DNA of 64,000 bases from Bacillus sp. NP157 (lineage in GTDB: Bacteria; Pseudomonadota; Gammaproteobacteria; Xanthomonadales; Rhodanobacteraceae). The notes beneath the pieces were generated by a model. That model was not told the origin of the DNA. It did not search any database and saw only the letters and a list, made by a program, of their open reading frames with translations. Position 1 is the first letter of the stretch. Each line of letters begins with the position of its first letter. Positions 37,308 through 46,432 of this stretch are shown here, one piece after another. The position numbers and the translations under genes were made by a program. The stretch lies in assembly GCA_018889975.1 (NCBI GenBank), contig CP076546.1, forward strand, positions 1 to 64,000, in the 5' to 3' direction.

Positions 37308-40300
37308 TCAGTTCCTTGCCGGCAGCCACACGCGGATCATCGACAGCAGGCGGTCGACGTCGATCGGCTTGGACAGGTAATCGTTCGCGCCCGCTTCCAG
37401 GCACTTCTCGCGGTCGCCACGCATCGCCTTCGCGGTCAGCGCGATGATCGGCACCTTCGCCACCGCCGGCTTCGCACGGATCGCGCGCATGGTGTCGTAG
37501 CCGTCCATCACCGGCATCATGATGTCCATCAGGACCAGTTCCAGCGCGGGATCCTTGTCCAGCGCGTCGAGGGCCTTCTGCCCATCCTGCGCCATCACCA
37601 CGTCGACGCCCTTGCCGCGCAGCACCTTCGACAGGGCGAACAGGTTGCGCATGTCGTCGTCGACCAGCAGTACGCGGCGGCCGCGCAAGCCGGCTTCGTC
37701 GACGCCGGTGGCCGCGGTCGGCTTCTCGCTCGCCGGCACGCTGCCACCGTGGCGGATGGAGTGCAGGAACAGGCTGACTTCGTCGAGCAGGCGGTCGGGC
37801 GAGCGGGCCCCCTTCACTACGATGCTGTCGGTGTACTGGCGGATCTTCATGCTCTCCTCGCGGGAGAGGTCGCGGCCGGAATACACCACCACCGGCGGGG
37901 TATGCCCGGACTGCGACAGCCGCTCGAGGAATTCCATGCCGGACATGCCGGGCAGGCCGAGGTCGAGCACGATGCAGTCGTAGGCGGTGTCGTTGGTCTT
38001 CGCCAGGGCTTCCTCGCCACTGGCGGCTTCCTCGATCACCACGTTGTCGTCTTTCAGCAGCGTGCGCACGGCGGCGCGGGCGCTGCTGTCGTCGTCGACC
38101 ACCAGCAGGTGGCGCGTGCGGCCTTCGGCGAAGTGGAGCAGGCGGTCGAATGCCGTGCCGATCGATTCGCGGCTGACCGGCTTGGTCAGGAAGCCCACCG
38201 CGCCCAGCTCGAGGCCGCGGGTGGCGTCGTCGGTGGCCGAGATGAAGTGCACCGGGATATGCCGCGTGGCGACGTCGCCCTTCAGCCGCTCGATCACCGT
38301 CCAGCCATCCATGCCCGGCAGCATCACGTCGAGCAGGATGCCGGTGGGGCGGTACTGGCGGGCCAGCGCGAGGCCGGTCTCGCCGTCGGCCGCCGCGAGC
38401 ACGCGGTGGCCCTTGCGATGGATCATGTCGGCGAGGATGCGTGCGAACGCCGGGTCGTCCTCCACCACGAGGATGATGGTGTCGCCCGGACCGATCGCCC
38501 GGCGGTCGTCGTCGATGGATTCGGCGAGCAGGCCGGGCGACAGCGGCAGCGTCGCTTCGGCGGCGGCCTGTTCCAGCGGCACGGCCACGGCGCGCTGGCC
38601 GGTGTCCGGCGCAACCTCGGGAAGGAACAGGGTGAACGTGCTGCCACGGCCCACTTCGCTGTCCAGCACGATGTCGCCGCCCAGCAGCATGGCGATGCGG
38701 CGGGAAATGGCGAGGCCCAGGCCGGTGCCGCCGTACTGGCGGCTGGTGCTCGCGTCGACCTGTTCGAAGGCGTGGAACACGCGCTGGAACTTGTCGGGGG
38801 CGATGCCGATGCCCGAGTCGGTGACCGCGATGGCGATGGCGTGGGCCGCGTCCAGGCCGGCGGGCAGGGTGGTCCCCGCCGCCGGACGGCCGATGCGGGC
38901 GCGCACGCTACCGTTCGCGGTGAACTTGAAGGCGTTGCTCAGCAGGTTGTTGACCACCTGCTCGAGCTTGCCTGCGTCGGTGTTGATCGTGGCCGGCAGG
39001 CCGTCTTCCACCGTGATCTCGAACGCGAGTTTCTTTTCCTGCGCCACGTGGTTGAACGTGCGGCGCAGCGTGCGCGACAGGTCGGCCAGCGCGAAGTCGT
39101 CAGTCATCAACTCCATCTTGCCGGCTTCGACCTTGGACAGGTCGAGGATGTCGTTGATCAGGCGCAGCAGGTTGGAACCGGCATCGTGGATGATCCGCGC
39201 GGACTCGACCTGTTCGCCGGTCAGGTTCTCTTCGTCGTTGTCGGCCAGGCTGCGCGACAGGATCAGCAGGCTGTTCAGCGGCGTGCGCAGTTCATGCGAC
39301 ATGTTGGCCAGGAACTCGGACTTGTACTGGCTGGCGCGGGCGAGTTCCTCGGCCTTTTCCTGGGTCTCTTCCTGCAGCGCCTCGAGGGCGTCCTTCTGCT
39401 GGTTGAGGGTGACGCCCTTCTCGCGCAATTCTTCGTTCGACGCGTGCAGTTCCTCGGTCTGGACGCGCAGCTCTTCCTCCGACGCGATCAGGCGTTGCGA
39501 CTGCTCCTGCAGTTCGGCGGTTTTCGCGTGCAGCTCGCTGTTGGTGGCCTGGAGGGCGTCCTGCTGGCCGCGTAGCGCTTCCTCGGAGGCGCGCAGCTCG
39601 TCGGCCTGGCTCTGGGTCTTGTCGAGCAGGTCGCGGGTGCTGAGCGCGCGGGAGAGGTTTTCCAGCGACAAGGCGACGATCGGCACGAGCTCGTCGAGCA
39701 GGCGTTCCTGCAGCGAGGTGAGCTGGCTGAAGCTGGCGATCTCGATCACGCCGAGCAGGGCGTCGCGCGACTGCACGGGCACCACGGTGATGCTGCGCGG
39801 CGAGGCTTCGCCGGTGCCGGAGTGGATCCGCGTGTAGTCGTCCGGCACGTCCTGCAGGACGATCGTCTGGCGATTGGCGGCGGCCTGTCCGACCAGGCCT
39901 TCACCCAGCGCGTATTCGCTGGTGACGTGGCGGCGCTGGCGGAAGCCGTGGCTGCCGGCCAGCTCGAGCCGGCCGATGTCTTCGCGGAACAGGTAGAACA
40001 CGCCGACGCCGGCTTGCAGCGTGGTGACCAGCTCGGTCACCAGCACGTCGGCGAAGTCGCGGTAGGTCTCGCAGCCCTGCAGGCGATTGGACACGTGGGA
40101 GACGCTGGACTTCAGCCAGGTCTGCCCGGCCGTCTCGATCGACATCTCCTTGAACACCTGCAGCGCGCGGGCGATCTCGCCGATTTCATCGCGGCGCTTC
40201 AGCTGGCGCACTTCGATGCCGTGGTCGTGGTTGGCCAGGCGGGTCATCAGCTCGGTCATGCGCACCAGCGGGCGCGTGATCAGGCGGAAGGTCATCGCGA

Positions 40301-40964
40301 TCACCAGCGCACCGACCACGAGGCACAGCACCAGCGACAGGATGTCGATGGCGCGGGTGGTCGACAGCGTGGTATCGAGCGCGGCGTTGCGTTCGGTGAG
40401 CAGCACGCGCTCGGTCGCCGACATCTCGGCGACCAGCTTCTGGATCTCGGCCATTAGCACCGTGCGGCGGGCGAAGTAGTCGCGGCGGATCCCGTCGCGC
40501 GCTTCGGCGCCTTCGGCGGTCACGGACGAGCCGATCGCGCGCATGGGTTCCAGGCCATTCTTCAGCGCCTCGACCTTCCATCGATCGAGCATGTCCTGCA
40601 GGCGGTCGATGCGCGACTGCTGCAGGGGATTGTCCGCCGTGAGCCGGCGCAGGCTCGCCAGGCTGTTGACCAGTGCACGGTCGGCGCTCTCGAAATCCGC
40701 GTACTCGTTGTCCGACTGGTTCAGCATGAAGCCGCGCGCGGCGACCTGGCGCTGCTGCGCGTCGGCGCCCACCTCGCCCAGGGTCAGCAGCACCACGTAG
40801 GTGTGTTCGGACCAGGCCCGGGTCTCCGTTTCCCGGCCCAGCGAGACCAGGTTGGCGACGCAGGCCGCCACGAACAGGAACAGCAGGGCGCCAATGGCGA
40901 GGATGATCTTGCGCTGCAGGGGTTGGTCTGCGAGCCAGTGGTGCTGCTTTTCGGTAGAAGACAT
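37308..40964 (-). CDS. Hybrid sensor histidine kinase with HAMP, GAF and three receiver domains
   Basis: The 1218-residue protein has two membrane helices (about 19-41 and 207-228) around a helical CHASE3-like periplasmic region, a HAMP linker (about 229-280), a GAF domain (about 300-435), a long coiled coil (about 440-545), the H box with H557 in FLANMSHELR, an HATPase domain (about 665-785) and three receivers (about 829-945, 951-1068, 1096-1215; D879, D1001 and D1147). It starts the run kinase-cheR-cheB-GGDEF. The coiled coil could be the target of CheR/CheB methylation. ATG 40964 is the first good start. Confidence 0.93.
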   Translation of the reverse strand: MSSTEKQHHWLADQPLQRKIILAIGALLFLFVAACVANLVSLGRETETRAWSEHTYVVLLTLGEVGADAQQRQVAARGFMLNQSDNEYADFESADRALVNSLASLRRLTADNPLQQSRIDRLQDMLDRWKVEALKNGLEPMRAIGSSVTAEGAEARDGIRRDYFARRTVLMAEIQKLVAEMSATERVLLTERNAALDTTLSTTRAIDILSLVLCLVVGALVIAMTFRLITRPLVRMTELMTRLANHDHGIEVRQLKRRDEIGEIARALQVFKEMSIETAGQTWLKSSVSHVSNRLQGCETYRDFADVLVTELVTTLQAGVGVFYLFREDIGRLELAGSHGFRQRRHVTSEYALGEGLVGQAAANRQTIVLQDVPDDYTRIHSGTGEASPRSITVVPVQSRDALLGVIEIASFSQLTSLQERLLDELVPIVALSLENLSRALSTRDLLDKTQSQADELRASEEALRGQQDALQATNSELHAKTAELQEQSQRLIASEEELRVQTEELHASNEELREKGVTLNQQKDALEALQEETQEKAEELARASQYKSEFLANMSHELRTPLNSLLILSRSLADNDEENLTGEQVESARIIHDAGSNLLRLINDILDLSKVEAGKMELMTDDFALADLSRTLRRTFNHVAQEKKLAFEITVEDGLPATINTDAGKLEQVVNNLLSNAFKFTANGSVRARIGRPAAGTTLPAGLDAAHAIAIAVTDSGIGIAPDKFQRVFHAFEQVDASTSRQYGGTGLGLAISRRIAMLLGGDIVLDSEVGRGSTFTLFLPEVAPDTGQRAVAVPLEQAAAEATLPLSPGLLAESIDDDRRAIGPGDTIILVVEDDPAFARILADMIHRKGHRVLAAADGETGLALARQYRPTGILLDVMLPGMDGWTVIERLKGDVATRHIPVHFISATDDATRGLELGAVGFLTKPVSRESIGTAFDRLLHFAEGRTRHLLVVDDDSSARAAVRTLLKDDNVVIEEAASGEEALAKTNDTAYDCIVLDLGLPGMSGMEFLERLSQSGHTPPVVVYSGRDLSREESMKIRQYTDSIVVKGARSPDRLLDEVSLFLHSIRHGGSVPASEKPTAATGVDEAGLRGRRVLLVDDDMRNLFALSKVLRGKGVDVVMAQDGQKALDALDKDPALELVLMDIMMPVMDGYDTMRAIRAKPAVAKVPIIALTAKAMRGDREKCLEAGANDYLSKPIDVDRLLSMIRVWLPARN

Positions 40965-41064
40965 GCGCTGACCGGTAGTGGGCGGGGGCGGGCGTGGCAG
41001 CCCTAGGTAGTACAACGAATCCGTGTCGGCCTTCCATGGCCGACGGCACATTATCGGCAGCTGG

Positions 41065-41982
41065 CTAGCCGGCCTTAATGGCCCGGCGGCGCCAGAACGG
41101 CGCGACCAGCGTCCCCCGGCGGATGGCGACGGCGAGTAATACGGCTGTCAGGGTCGAACAGATGCACAGCGCGACCACCGAGGCCTCGGCACCGAATTCG
41201 CCGCCGGTGAGCCAGTCCGGCCCCTGCAGGCGCGAGGCGAGCCAGCCCTTGAGCTCGAAGCCGGAAACCGGGATCCCGTAGAACGGGCCCTGGGCGACGT
41301 TCCAGGCGGCGTGGACGCCCATGCAGATCCACAGCGAGCGGGTCACGTTATAGATCAGCCCGAACAGCAGGCCGGCCTCGAGGGCGATGGCCATGGCGCT
41401 CCAGGCGGTCGCATGCGGGTTCCAGATGTGCATGAAGCCGAAGAACGCGGCGGACAGCAGCAGGGAGATCCAGGTGCCCAGGCCCTCCTCGACGATCCGG
41501 AACAGCACCCCGCGGCTGATGATTTCCTCGCCCACGCCGGCGCCGACGCCGAGCACCAGGACCAGGCCCTTCCAGGGTACGTCCGCATTCGTGCCAGCCA
41601 CCGTATAGGCACCCAACGCCCAGAGCGCGCCGACCACCAGCGAGAACAGCGCGAAGCCGCCGAGCAGGCCGACCAGGACGTGGGGGACGAACTTGCGCGG
41701 GGCCAGCTCGTCCATCCTTCGGTTTTCGATGGCGCGAACGACCAGCCAGTAGGCCAGGACCACCGGCAGCAGGCGCGAGGCCTCGAGCAGGAAGGTGGTG
41801 TCGCCGAAGGCGATCTGGCCGTGCGGCAGGCCCAGCGCCAACCAGACCCGGTTGACGGTGAAGCCGATGGCCGCGGCCAGCACGGCGAAGGCCACGATGC
41901 GGCCGACCGGCGAACGCAGGATGCGCAGCGCGAGTGGGGTGACGGGCTCGGGCAGGGGTGCAACGGTATCTGTCGTCGTCAT
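41065..41982 (-). CDS. CPBP-family intramembrane metalloprotease
   Basis: The 305-residue protein has about eight hydrophobic segments and the motif EEIISRGVLFRIVEE (glutamate pair and arginine), followed by FGFMHIWNP and a later GVHAAWNVAQG with the two histidine motifs. It is the second CPBP protease of the window and not closely similar to the one at 24433. It faces away from the cNMP-binding oxidoreductase gene. The target is unknown. Confidence 0.87.
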   Translation of the reverse strand: MTTTDTVAPLPEPVTPLALRILRSPVGRIVAFAVLAAAIGFTVNRVWLALGLPHGQIAFGDTTFLLEASRLLPVVLAYWLVVRAIENRRMDELAPRKFVPHVLVGLLGGFALFSLVVGALWALGAYTVAGTNADVPWKGLVLVLGVGAGVGEEIISRGVLFRIVEEGLGTWISLLLSAAFFGFMHIWNPHATAWSAMAIALEAGLLFGLIYNVTRSLWICMGVHAAWNVAQGPFYGIPVSGFELKGWLASRLQGPDWLTGGEFGAEASVVALCICSTLTAVLLAVAIRRGTLVAPFWRRRAIKAG

Positions 41983-42125
41983 GGGCTCGGTCGGTTGGCG
42001 GATGCGCAGGCAAGTCTACGCAGGCATGATGGTGCACCGATACAAGATCATGCCGTCGCGCCACGGTATCGTCCCTGCCTCGGGGCGAACCGGCCCCATT
42101 GACCCCCGAATACAGCGGAGTGCCG

Positions 42126-43787
42126 ATGTCGAAGCCGCAAGACAACGATCCGTCGAGCCCGATGAACCGGACGGCGCAGACCTTCCCGCGGCTTGACGAC
42201 GACATGGCCGCCCGGGTCGCCCATTACGGGGTGGAGGAGCAGGTGCCGAAGGGCACGATGCTGTTCCAGCGCGGCCAGCGCCGGGTCGACTATTTCTTCG
42301 TGCTGGACGGCACCATCGAGGTCTATGACCTGGACAAGGACGGCCAGCCGCAGATCGTGGTCGTGCATGGCCGGCACCAGTTCACCGGCGAGGTGGACCT
42401 GTTCAGTGGCCGCCAGACGATGGTCAATGGCCGCACGGGTAGCGACGCACGGATCGTCCGGGTCGACCCGGCGCATTTCCGTCGGCTGGTAGCGGGTGAG
42501 CCGGACATCGGCGAGATCATCATGCGCGCCTTCATCCTGCGCCGGGTCGGCCTGATCCAGAGCGGGCAGGGCGGTGTGTGGCTGGCCGGCTCCGCGCATG
42601 CGGCCGATACGGTTCGCCTGCGCAGCTTCCTGATCCGCAATGGCTACCCGCACAAGTTGCTCGACACCGACATCGATGAAGACGCGCGGCACCTGATCGA
42701 AGGCTTCGGCCTGCAGCCGGACGAATGCCCGGTGGTGATCCTGCCGGATCGCCGCGTGTTGCGTTGCCCGACCACGACCGACCTCGCCGACGAGTTGGGC
42801 ATCACGATCGAGCTGGACAGCGAGCACGTCTACGACGTGGCGGTGATCGGCGCCGGTCCGGCCGGCCTCGCCGCCGCGGTGTATGCGGCGTCGGAAGGCC
42901 TGGACACCGTGGTGCTGGAAGCGCTGGCCCCGGGTGGCCAGGCCGGTACCAGTTCGAAGATCGAAAACTACCTTGGCTTCCCGACCGGCATTTCCGGCCA
43001 GGCGCTGGCGGGGCGTGCGCAGGTGCAGGCGATGAAGTTCGGCGCGCACATGGCGATCGCCCGTGAAGTGCGCAGCATGGATTGCGGCAGCCATCCGTAT
43101 CGTTTGCACCTGGATAACGATACGACGGTGACGGCGCGTTCGGTGGTGATCGCCACCGGTGCCCGCTATCGCAAGCTGGCCCAGGTGGATTACGAGCGTT
43201 TCGAAGGGCAGGGCATCCAGTACGCCGCCACGGCGATGGAGGCCACGCTGTGCGCGGGTGAGGAAGTGGTGGTGGTCGGCGGCGGCAATAGCGCCGGCCA
43301 GGCGGCGGTGTTCCTGGCGCGCACGGCGTCGCACGTGCATATCCTGGTGCGTGGCGAGGGGCTGGCGGCGACGATGTCGGATTACCTGGTGCAGCGCATC
43401 GCGCAGTCGCCGCGGATCACGTTGCATCCGTATTGCGAGATCGATCACCTGGATGGCGATGCGTACCTGCGTGAGGTGGGTTGGTATTGCATGCGTACGG
43501 AGGTGCAGGAGCGGCGCAAGGTGGCGAGCCTGTTCGTGATGATCGGCGCGGAGCCGAACACGGCGTGGCTGCAGGGTTGTCTGGACCTGGATAAGAAGGG
43601 TTTCGTGCTGACGGGGCGTGATGCGGATGGTTATGCGACGCCGTCGCCGTATGCGACGACGTTGCGTGGTGTGTTTGCGGTGGGGGATGTGCGTTCGGGT
43701 TCGGTGAAGCGGGTGGCGGCGGGCGTGGGCGAGGGTTCGGTGGTGGTCCACGCGATCCACCGCTTCCTGCATCCGTCACCGGTGTAA
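42126..43787 (+). CDS. Cyclic-nucleotide-binding / thioredoxin-reductase-like FAD oxidoreductase fusion
   Basis: The 553-residue protein has three parts. Residues about 20-150 form a cNMP-binding-like barrel (YFFVLDGTIEVYD, FTGEVDLFSGR). Residues about 155-225 look like a glutaredoxin or thioredoxin fold that has lost its cysteines (RSFLIRNGYPHKLLDTD, CPVVILPDRRVLRCP). Residues about 230-550 are an FAD/NAD(P)H domain of thioredoxin-reductase type (VAVIGAGPAGLAAAVYA; VVVVGGGNSAGQAA). The redox CxxC expected in the NADPH domain is absent; the matching place reads YAATAMEA. It may pass electrons directly to another acceptor. Start ATG 42126. Confidence 0.87.
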   Translation: MSKPQDNDPSSPMNRTAQTFPRLDDDMAARVAHYGVEEQVPKGTMLFQRGQRRVDYFFVLDGTIEVYDLDKDGQPQIVVVHGRHQFTGEVDLFSGRQTMVNGRTGSDARIVRVDPAHFRRLVAGEPDIGEIIMRAFILRRVGLIQSGQGGVWLAGSAHAADTVRLRSFLIRNGYPHKLLDTDIDEDARHLIEGFGLQPDECPVVILPDRRVLRCPTTTDLADELGITIELDSEHVYDVAVIGAGPAGLAAAVYAASEGLDTVVLEALAPGGQAGTSSKIENYLGFPTGISGQALAGRAQVQAMKFGAHMAIAREVRSMDCGSHPYRLHLDNDTTVTARSVVIATGARYRKLAQVDYERFEGQGIQYAATAMEATLCAGEEVVVVGGGNSAGQAAVFLARTASHVHILVRGEGLAATMSDYLVQRIAQSPRITLHPYCEIDHLDGDAYLREVGWYCMRTEVQERRKVASLFVMIGAEPNTAWLQGCLDLDKKGFVLTGRDADGYATPSPYATTLRGVFAVGDVRSGSVKRVAAGVGEGSVVVHAIHRFLHPSPV

Positions 43788-43848
43788 CGGCTGCAGCGGT
43801 TGCCGCTTCGCGGCCATGCCTGACGGCCTCCGGCCGAACCGCCGCCCT

Positions 43849-43871
43849 GTAGGAGCGCGCCTGCGCGCGAT
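43849..43871 (+). repeat. REP-like element
   Basis: A forward copy of the REP-like element lies just outside the outer arm of the nested inverted repeat. Confidence 0.8.
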
Positions 43872-43902
43872 GGTCGTCCGCGCGGCGCTCGTACCTGGCC
43901 GC

Positions 43903-43938
43903 AGGACAGCCCTCGGTGCCTACCCTCGCTGCTCAGAC
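43903..43938 (+). repeat. Outer inverted-repeat arm, left
   Basis: These 36 bases are repeated exactly, in reverse complement, at 44598-44633. The core AGCCCTCGGTGCCTACCCTC is shared with the inner arms at 44015-44045 and 44390-44420. Confidence 0.9.
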
Positions 43939-44014
43939 AGGTCCTCCGCGCTCGATAAGGTTGGCCGCAGCCGCGGCCCATGTACTTATTGCCCTACGGG
44001 CGCTCGCTTGTGCG

Positions 44015-44045
44015 GAACTCGCCTCGAGGGTAGGCACCGAGGGCT
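44015..44045 (-). repeat. Inner inverted-repeat arm, left
   Basis: These 31 bases are the exact reverse complement of 44390-44420. They carry the same core as the outer arms but a different flank, ending GAGGCGAGTTC instead of CTGCTCAGAC. Confidence 0.9.
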
Positions 44046-44115
44046 CTCTTCATCCGTGCCGCAAGCTGGGTGGGACAGCGACGCCGTTGGCATCCCCGAC
44101 GCAGCGGCGGCTCGT

Positions 44116-44138
44116 GTAGGAGCGCGCCTGCGCGCGAA
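44116..44138 (+). repeat. REP-like element
   Basis: A forward copy of the REP-like element lies inside the nested repeat region. Confidence 0.8.
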
Positions 44139-44316
44139 CAGCCAACAGCGCGGTGATGCAGGAGCGTGAGTCATCGTCCTTGCCGAATGCCTTCGAACCA
44201 AGTCGGAGACGTGCGCTGGTTTCATCGCTTCCATGAGCCATGAACAACGATGTGGTCGGGTGAACCGCTGGCCTGCATCAATCCATAGCCTCATTCGCCC
44301 GAAGCCATGCTGAGGG

Positions 44317-44341
44317 TTCGCGCGCGGGCGCGCTCCTACAG
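44317..44341 (-). repeat. REP-like element
   Basis: A reverse copy with the variant core CGCGCGGGCGCGC; it can pair with the forward copy at 44116. Confidence 0.8.
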
Positions 44342-44389
44342 GAGCCGGTGCTGCGGCTCTCCACCCCAGCTCACGTCAAGGTTGAAGAC

Positions 44390-44420
44390 AGCCCTCGGTG
44401 CCTACCCTCGAGGCGAGTTC
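44390..44420 (+). repeat. Inner inverted-repeat arm, right
   Basis: Exact reverse complement of 44015-44045. Confidence 0.9.
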
Positions 44421-44597
44421 GTGGCGGCGAGGGGGCCGGGCGGAAGAAGCCCGAAGGGGGCCGGCCACGATGGCCGGCCGTTCTTGCCGAGGCAGGATGC
44501 CGAGTCAAGAACCTCCGCCCGGCACCCGGTGCGCGGCCGTAGGCCAGATAGGAAACGGGCTGCGGAGCAGCCCCTCCTTTTCGCACGCCAGAACGCT

Positions 44598-44633
44598 GTC
44601 TGAGCAGCGAGGGTAGGCACCGAGGGCTGTCCT
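44598..44633 (-). repeat. Outer inverted-repeat arm, right
   Basis: Exact reverse complement of 43903-43938, 36 bases; it lies 56 bases from the end of the prfC gene. Confidence 0.9.
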
Positions 44634-44689
44634 GCGACCACGCCCGAGCGCCGCGCAGAGGTGCGTCACAGCGGCGCGCAGGCCTGGCG

Positions 44690-46291
44690 TCAGACTTCGA
44701 CGGAGGCGGCGTGTTCGCGGGTGGCGGAGAAGCGGACCTGGGGCCAGCGTTCCTGGGCGAGCTGGAGGTTGACGCGGGTGGGGGCGAGGTAGACGAGTTC
44801 GCCGGCGGCATCGATGGCGAGGTTGCCGGCGTTCTTCTCCTTGAATTCTTCCAGCTTCTTCGCGTCGTCGCAGTGGACCCAGCGGGCGGTCGCGACGCCG
44901 ACCTGTTCGAAGATGGAGTCGACGTTGTATTCGTCCTTGAGGCGGTAGGCCACGACGTCGAACTGCAGCACGCCGACGGCGCCGAGGATAAGGTCGTTGG
45001 ACATCAGCGGCCGGAAGAACTGGGTGGCGCCTTCTTCGGAGAGCTGGGCGAGGCCTTTTTGCAGGGCCTTCATCTTCATCGGGTCGCGCAGGCGTGCGCG
45101 GCGGAAAAGTTCGGGTGCGAAGTTGGGGATGCCGGTGAACGACAGGCCTTCGCCTTCGGTGAAGGTGTCGCCGATGGTGATGGTGCCGTGGTTGTGCAGG
45201 CCGATCACATCGCCAGGGTAGGCGCGTTCGACGATCTCGCGGTCGCTGGCCATGAAGGTCAGGGCGTTGGCGATGCGGACTTCCTTCCCGGTGCGGGTCT
45301 GCTGCATCTTCATGCCGGCGGTGTAGGTGCCCGAGCAGATGCGCATGAAGGCGACGCGGTCGCGGTGGGCCGGATCCATGTTGGCCTGGATCTTGAACAC
45401 GAAGCCGGTGAGCTTTTCTTCCGCCGGCAGCACTTCGCGCGACAGCGTGTCGCGCGGGCGCGGCGAGGGTGCGTGTTCGACGAAGTGTTCGAGCAGCAGT
45501 TCGACGCCGAAGTTGTTCACGGCGGAGCCGAAGAACACCGGCGTCTGCTTGCCGGCGAGGTAGCTTTCCACGTCGAACGGATTGGATGCGCCGAGCACGA
45601 GTTCCAGTTCGTCGCGTACTTCGGCGAGGGCTTCCTCGCCGATGCGTGCGGCGAGTTCCGGGTTGTCGAGGCCCTTGAAGATCGTCGAATCCTGGCGGGT
45701 GAAGTTCTTGCCCGGCTCGAAGATGTGCACTTCGTCGAGCAGCACGTGGTACACGCCCTTCAGGCGCGAGCCCATGCCGATCGGCCAGGTCACCGGTGCG
45801 CAGGCGATGCCGAGCACGGATTCCACTTCGTCGAGCAGGTCGATCGGCGAGCGGCCTTCGCGGTCGAGCTTGTTGATGAAGGTCATGATCGGCGTGTCGC
45901 GCAGGCGGCACACTTCCATGAGCTTGATGGTGCGTTCCTCGACGCCCTTGGCGCAGTCGATCACCATCAGGGCCGAGTCGACCGCCGTGAGCACGCGGTA
46001 GGTGTCTTCCGAGAAGTCAGCGTGGCCCGGGGTGTCCAGCAGGTTCACGATGGCCCCGTTGTACGGGAACTGCATCACCGAGGACGTCACCGAGATGCCG
46101 CGCTCCTTTTCCAGCGCCATCCAGTCGGACGTCGCGTGGCGGGCGGCCTTGCGGCTCTTCACCGAGCCGGCCATCTGGATCGCGCCACCGAACAGCAGCA
46201 GCTTTTCGGTCAGCGTCGTCTTGCCCGCGTCAGGGTGGCTGACGATGGCGAAGCTGCGCCGGCGGCGGGTTTCGGTGAGATGGCTGGACAT
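44690..46291 (-). CDS. prfC: Peptide chain release factor 3
   Basis: The 533-residue GTPase has the translation-factor G domain: [14 protein letters not shown] (G1), [12 protein letters not shown] (G2), [15 protein letters not shown] (G3) and [12 protein letters not shown] (G4), followed by the RF3 C-terminal domains. The switch region and length are those of RF3 and not of EF-G or the tetracycline-type proteins. It recycles RF1 and RF2 from the ribosome after termination. It appears to be a single gene. Confidence 0.96.
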   Translation of the reverse strand: MSSHLTETRRRRSFAIVSHPDAGKTTLTEKLLLFGGAIQMAGSVKSRKAARHATSDWMALEKERGISVTSSVMQFPYNGAIVNLLDTPGHADFSEDTYRVLTAVDSALMVIDCAKGVEERTIKLMEVCRLRDTPIMTFINKLDREGRSPIDLLDEVESVLGIACAPVTWPIGMGSRLKGVYHVLLDEVHIFEPGKNFTRQDSTIFKGLDNPELAARIGEEALAEVRDELELVLGASNPFDVESYLAGKQTPVFFGSAVNNFGVELLLEHFVEHAPSPRPRDTLSREVLPAEEKLTGFVFKIQANMDPAHRDRVAFMRICSGTYTAGMKMQQTRTGKEVRIANALTFMASDREIVERAYPGDVIGLHNHGTITIGDTFTEGEGLSFTGIPNFAPELFRRARLRDPMKMKALQKGLAQLSEEGATQFFRPLMSNDLILGAVGVLQFDVVAYRLKDEYNVDSIFEQVGVATARWVHCDDAKKLEEFKEKNAGNLAIDAAGELVYLAPTRVNLQLAQERWPQVRFSATREHAASVEV

Positions 46292-46432
46292 GGCAAGGGT
46301 CGCTGGGGGCTAACCGGGCATTGTAGCAAGGAGAGGGGGTGGGGGATGGGAAGTGGGGGCGCCGGCCCATGCCCAGGGAGGACCGGCAGCGCCCATCCCT
46401 GCGCCCCACTTCCCAACTCCCATCTCCGGTAT

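Larger units (their letters stand above)
43788..44689. other. About 900 bases without a supported gene, rich in repeats
   Basis: No open frame here has a credible start, length or protein-like composition. The stretch holds three REP-like elements (43849-43871, 44116-44138, 44317-44341) and two nested inverted repeats (43903-43938 with 44598-44633, and 44015-44045 with 44390-44420) whose arms share a common core. Between 44421 and 44597 lies further GC-rich palindromic sequence, for example GGCCGGCCACGATGGCCGGCC at 44460-44480 in part. It looks like accumulated repeat elements. Confidence 0.7.

Noticed and set aside
43788-44689. Degenerate transposon or IS element
   Set aside because: Inverted repeats are present but there is no transposase-like frame or target-site duplication that I can see; it is reported as repeats only.
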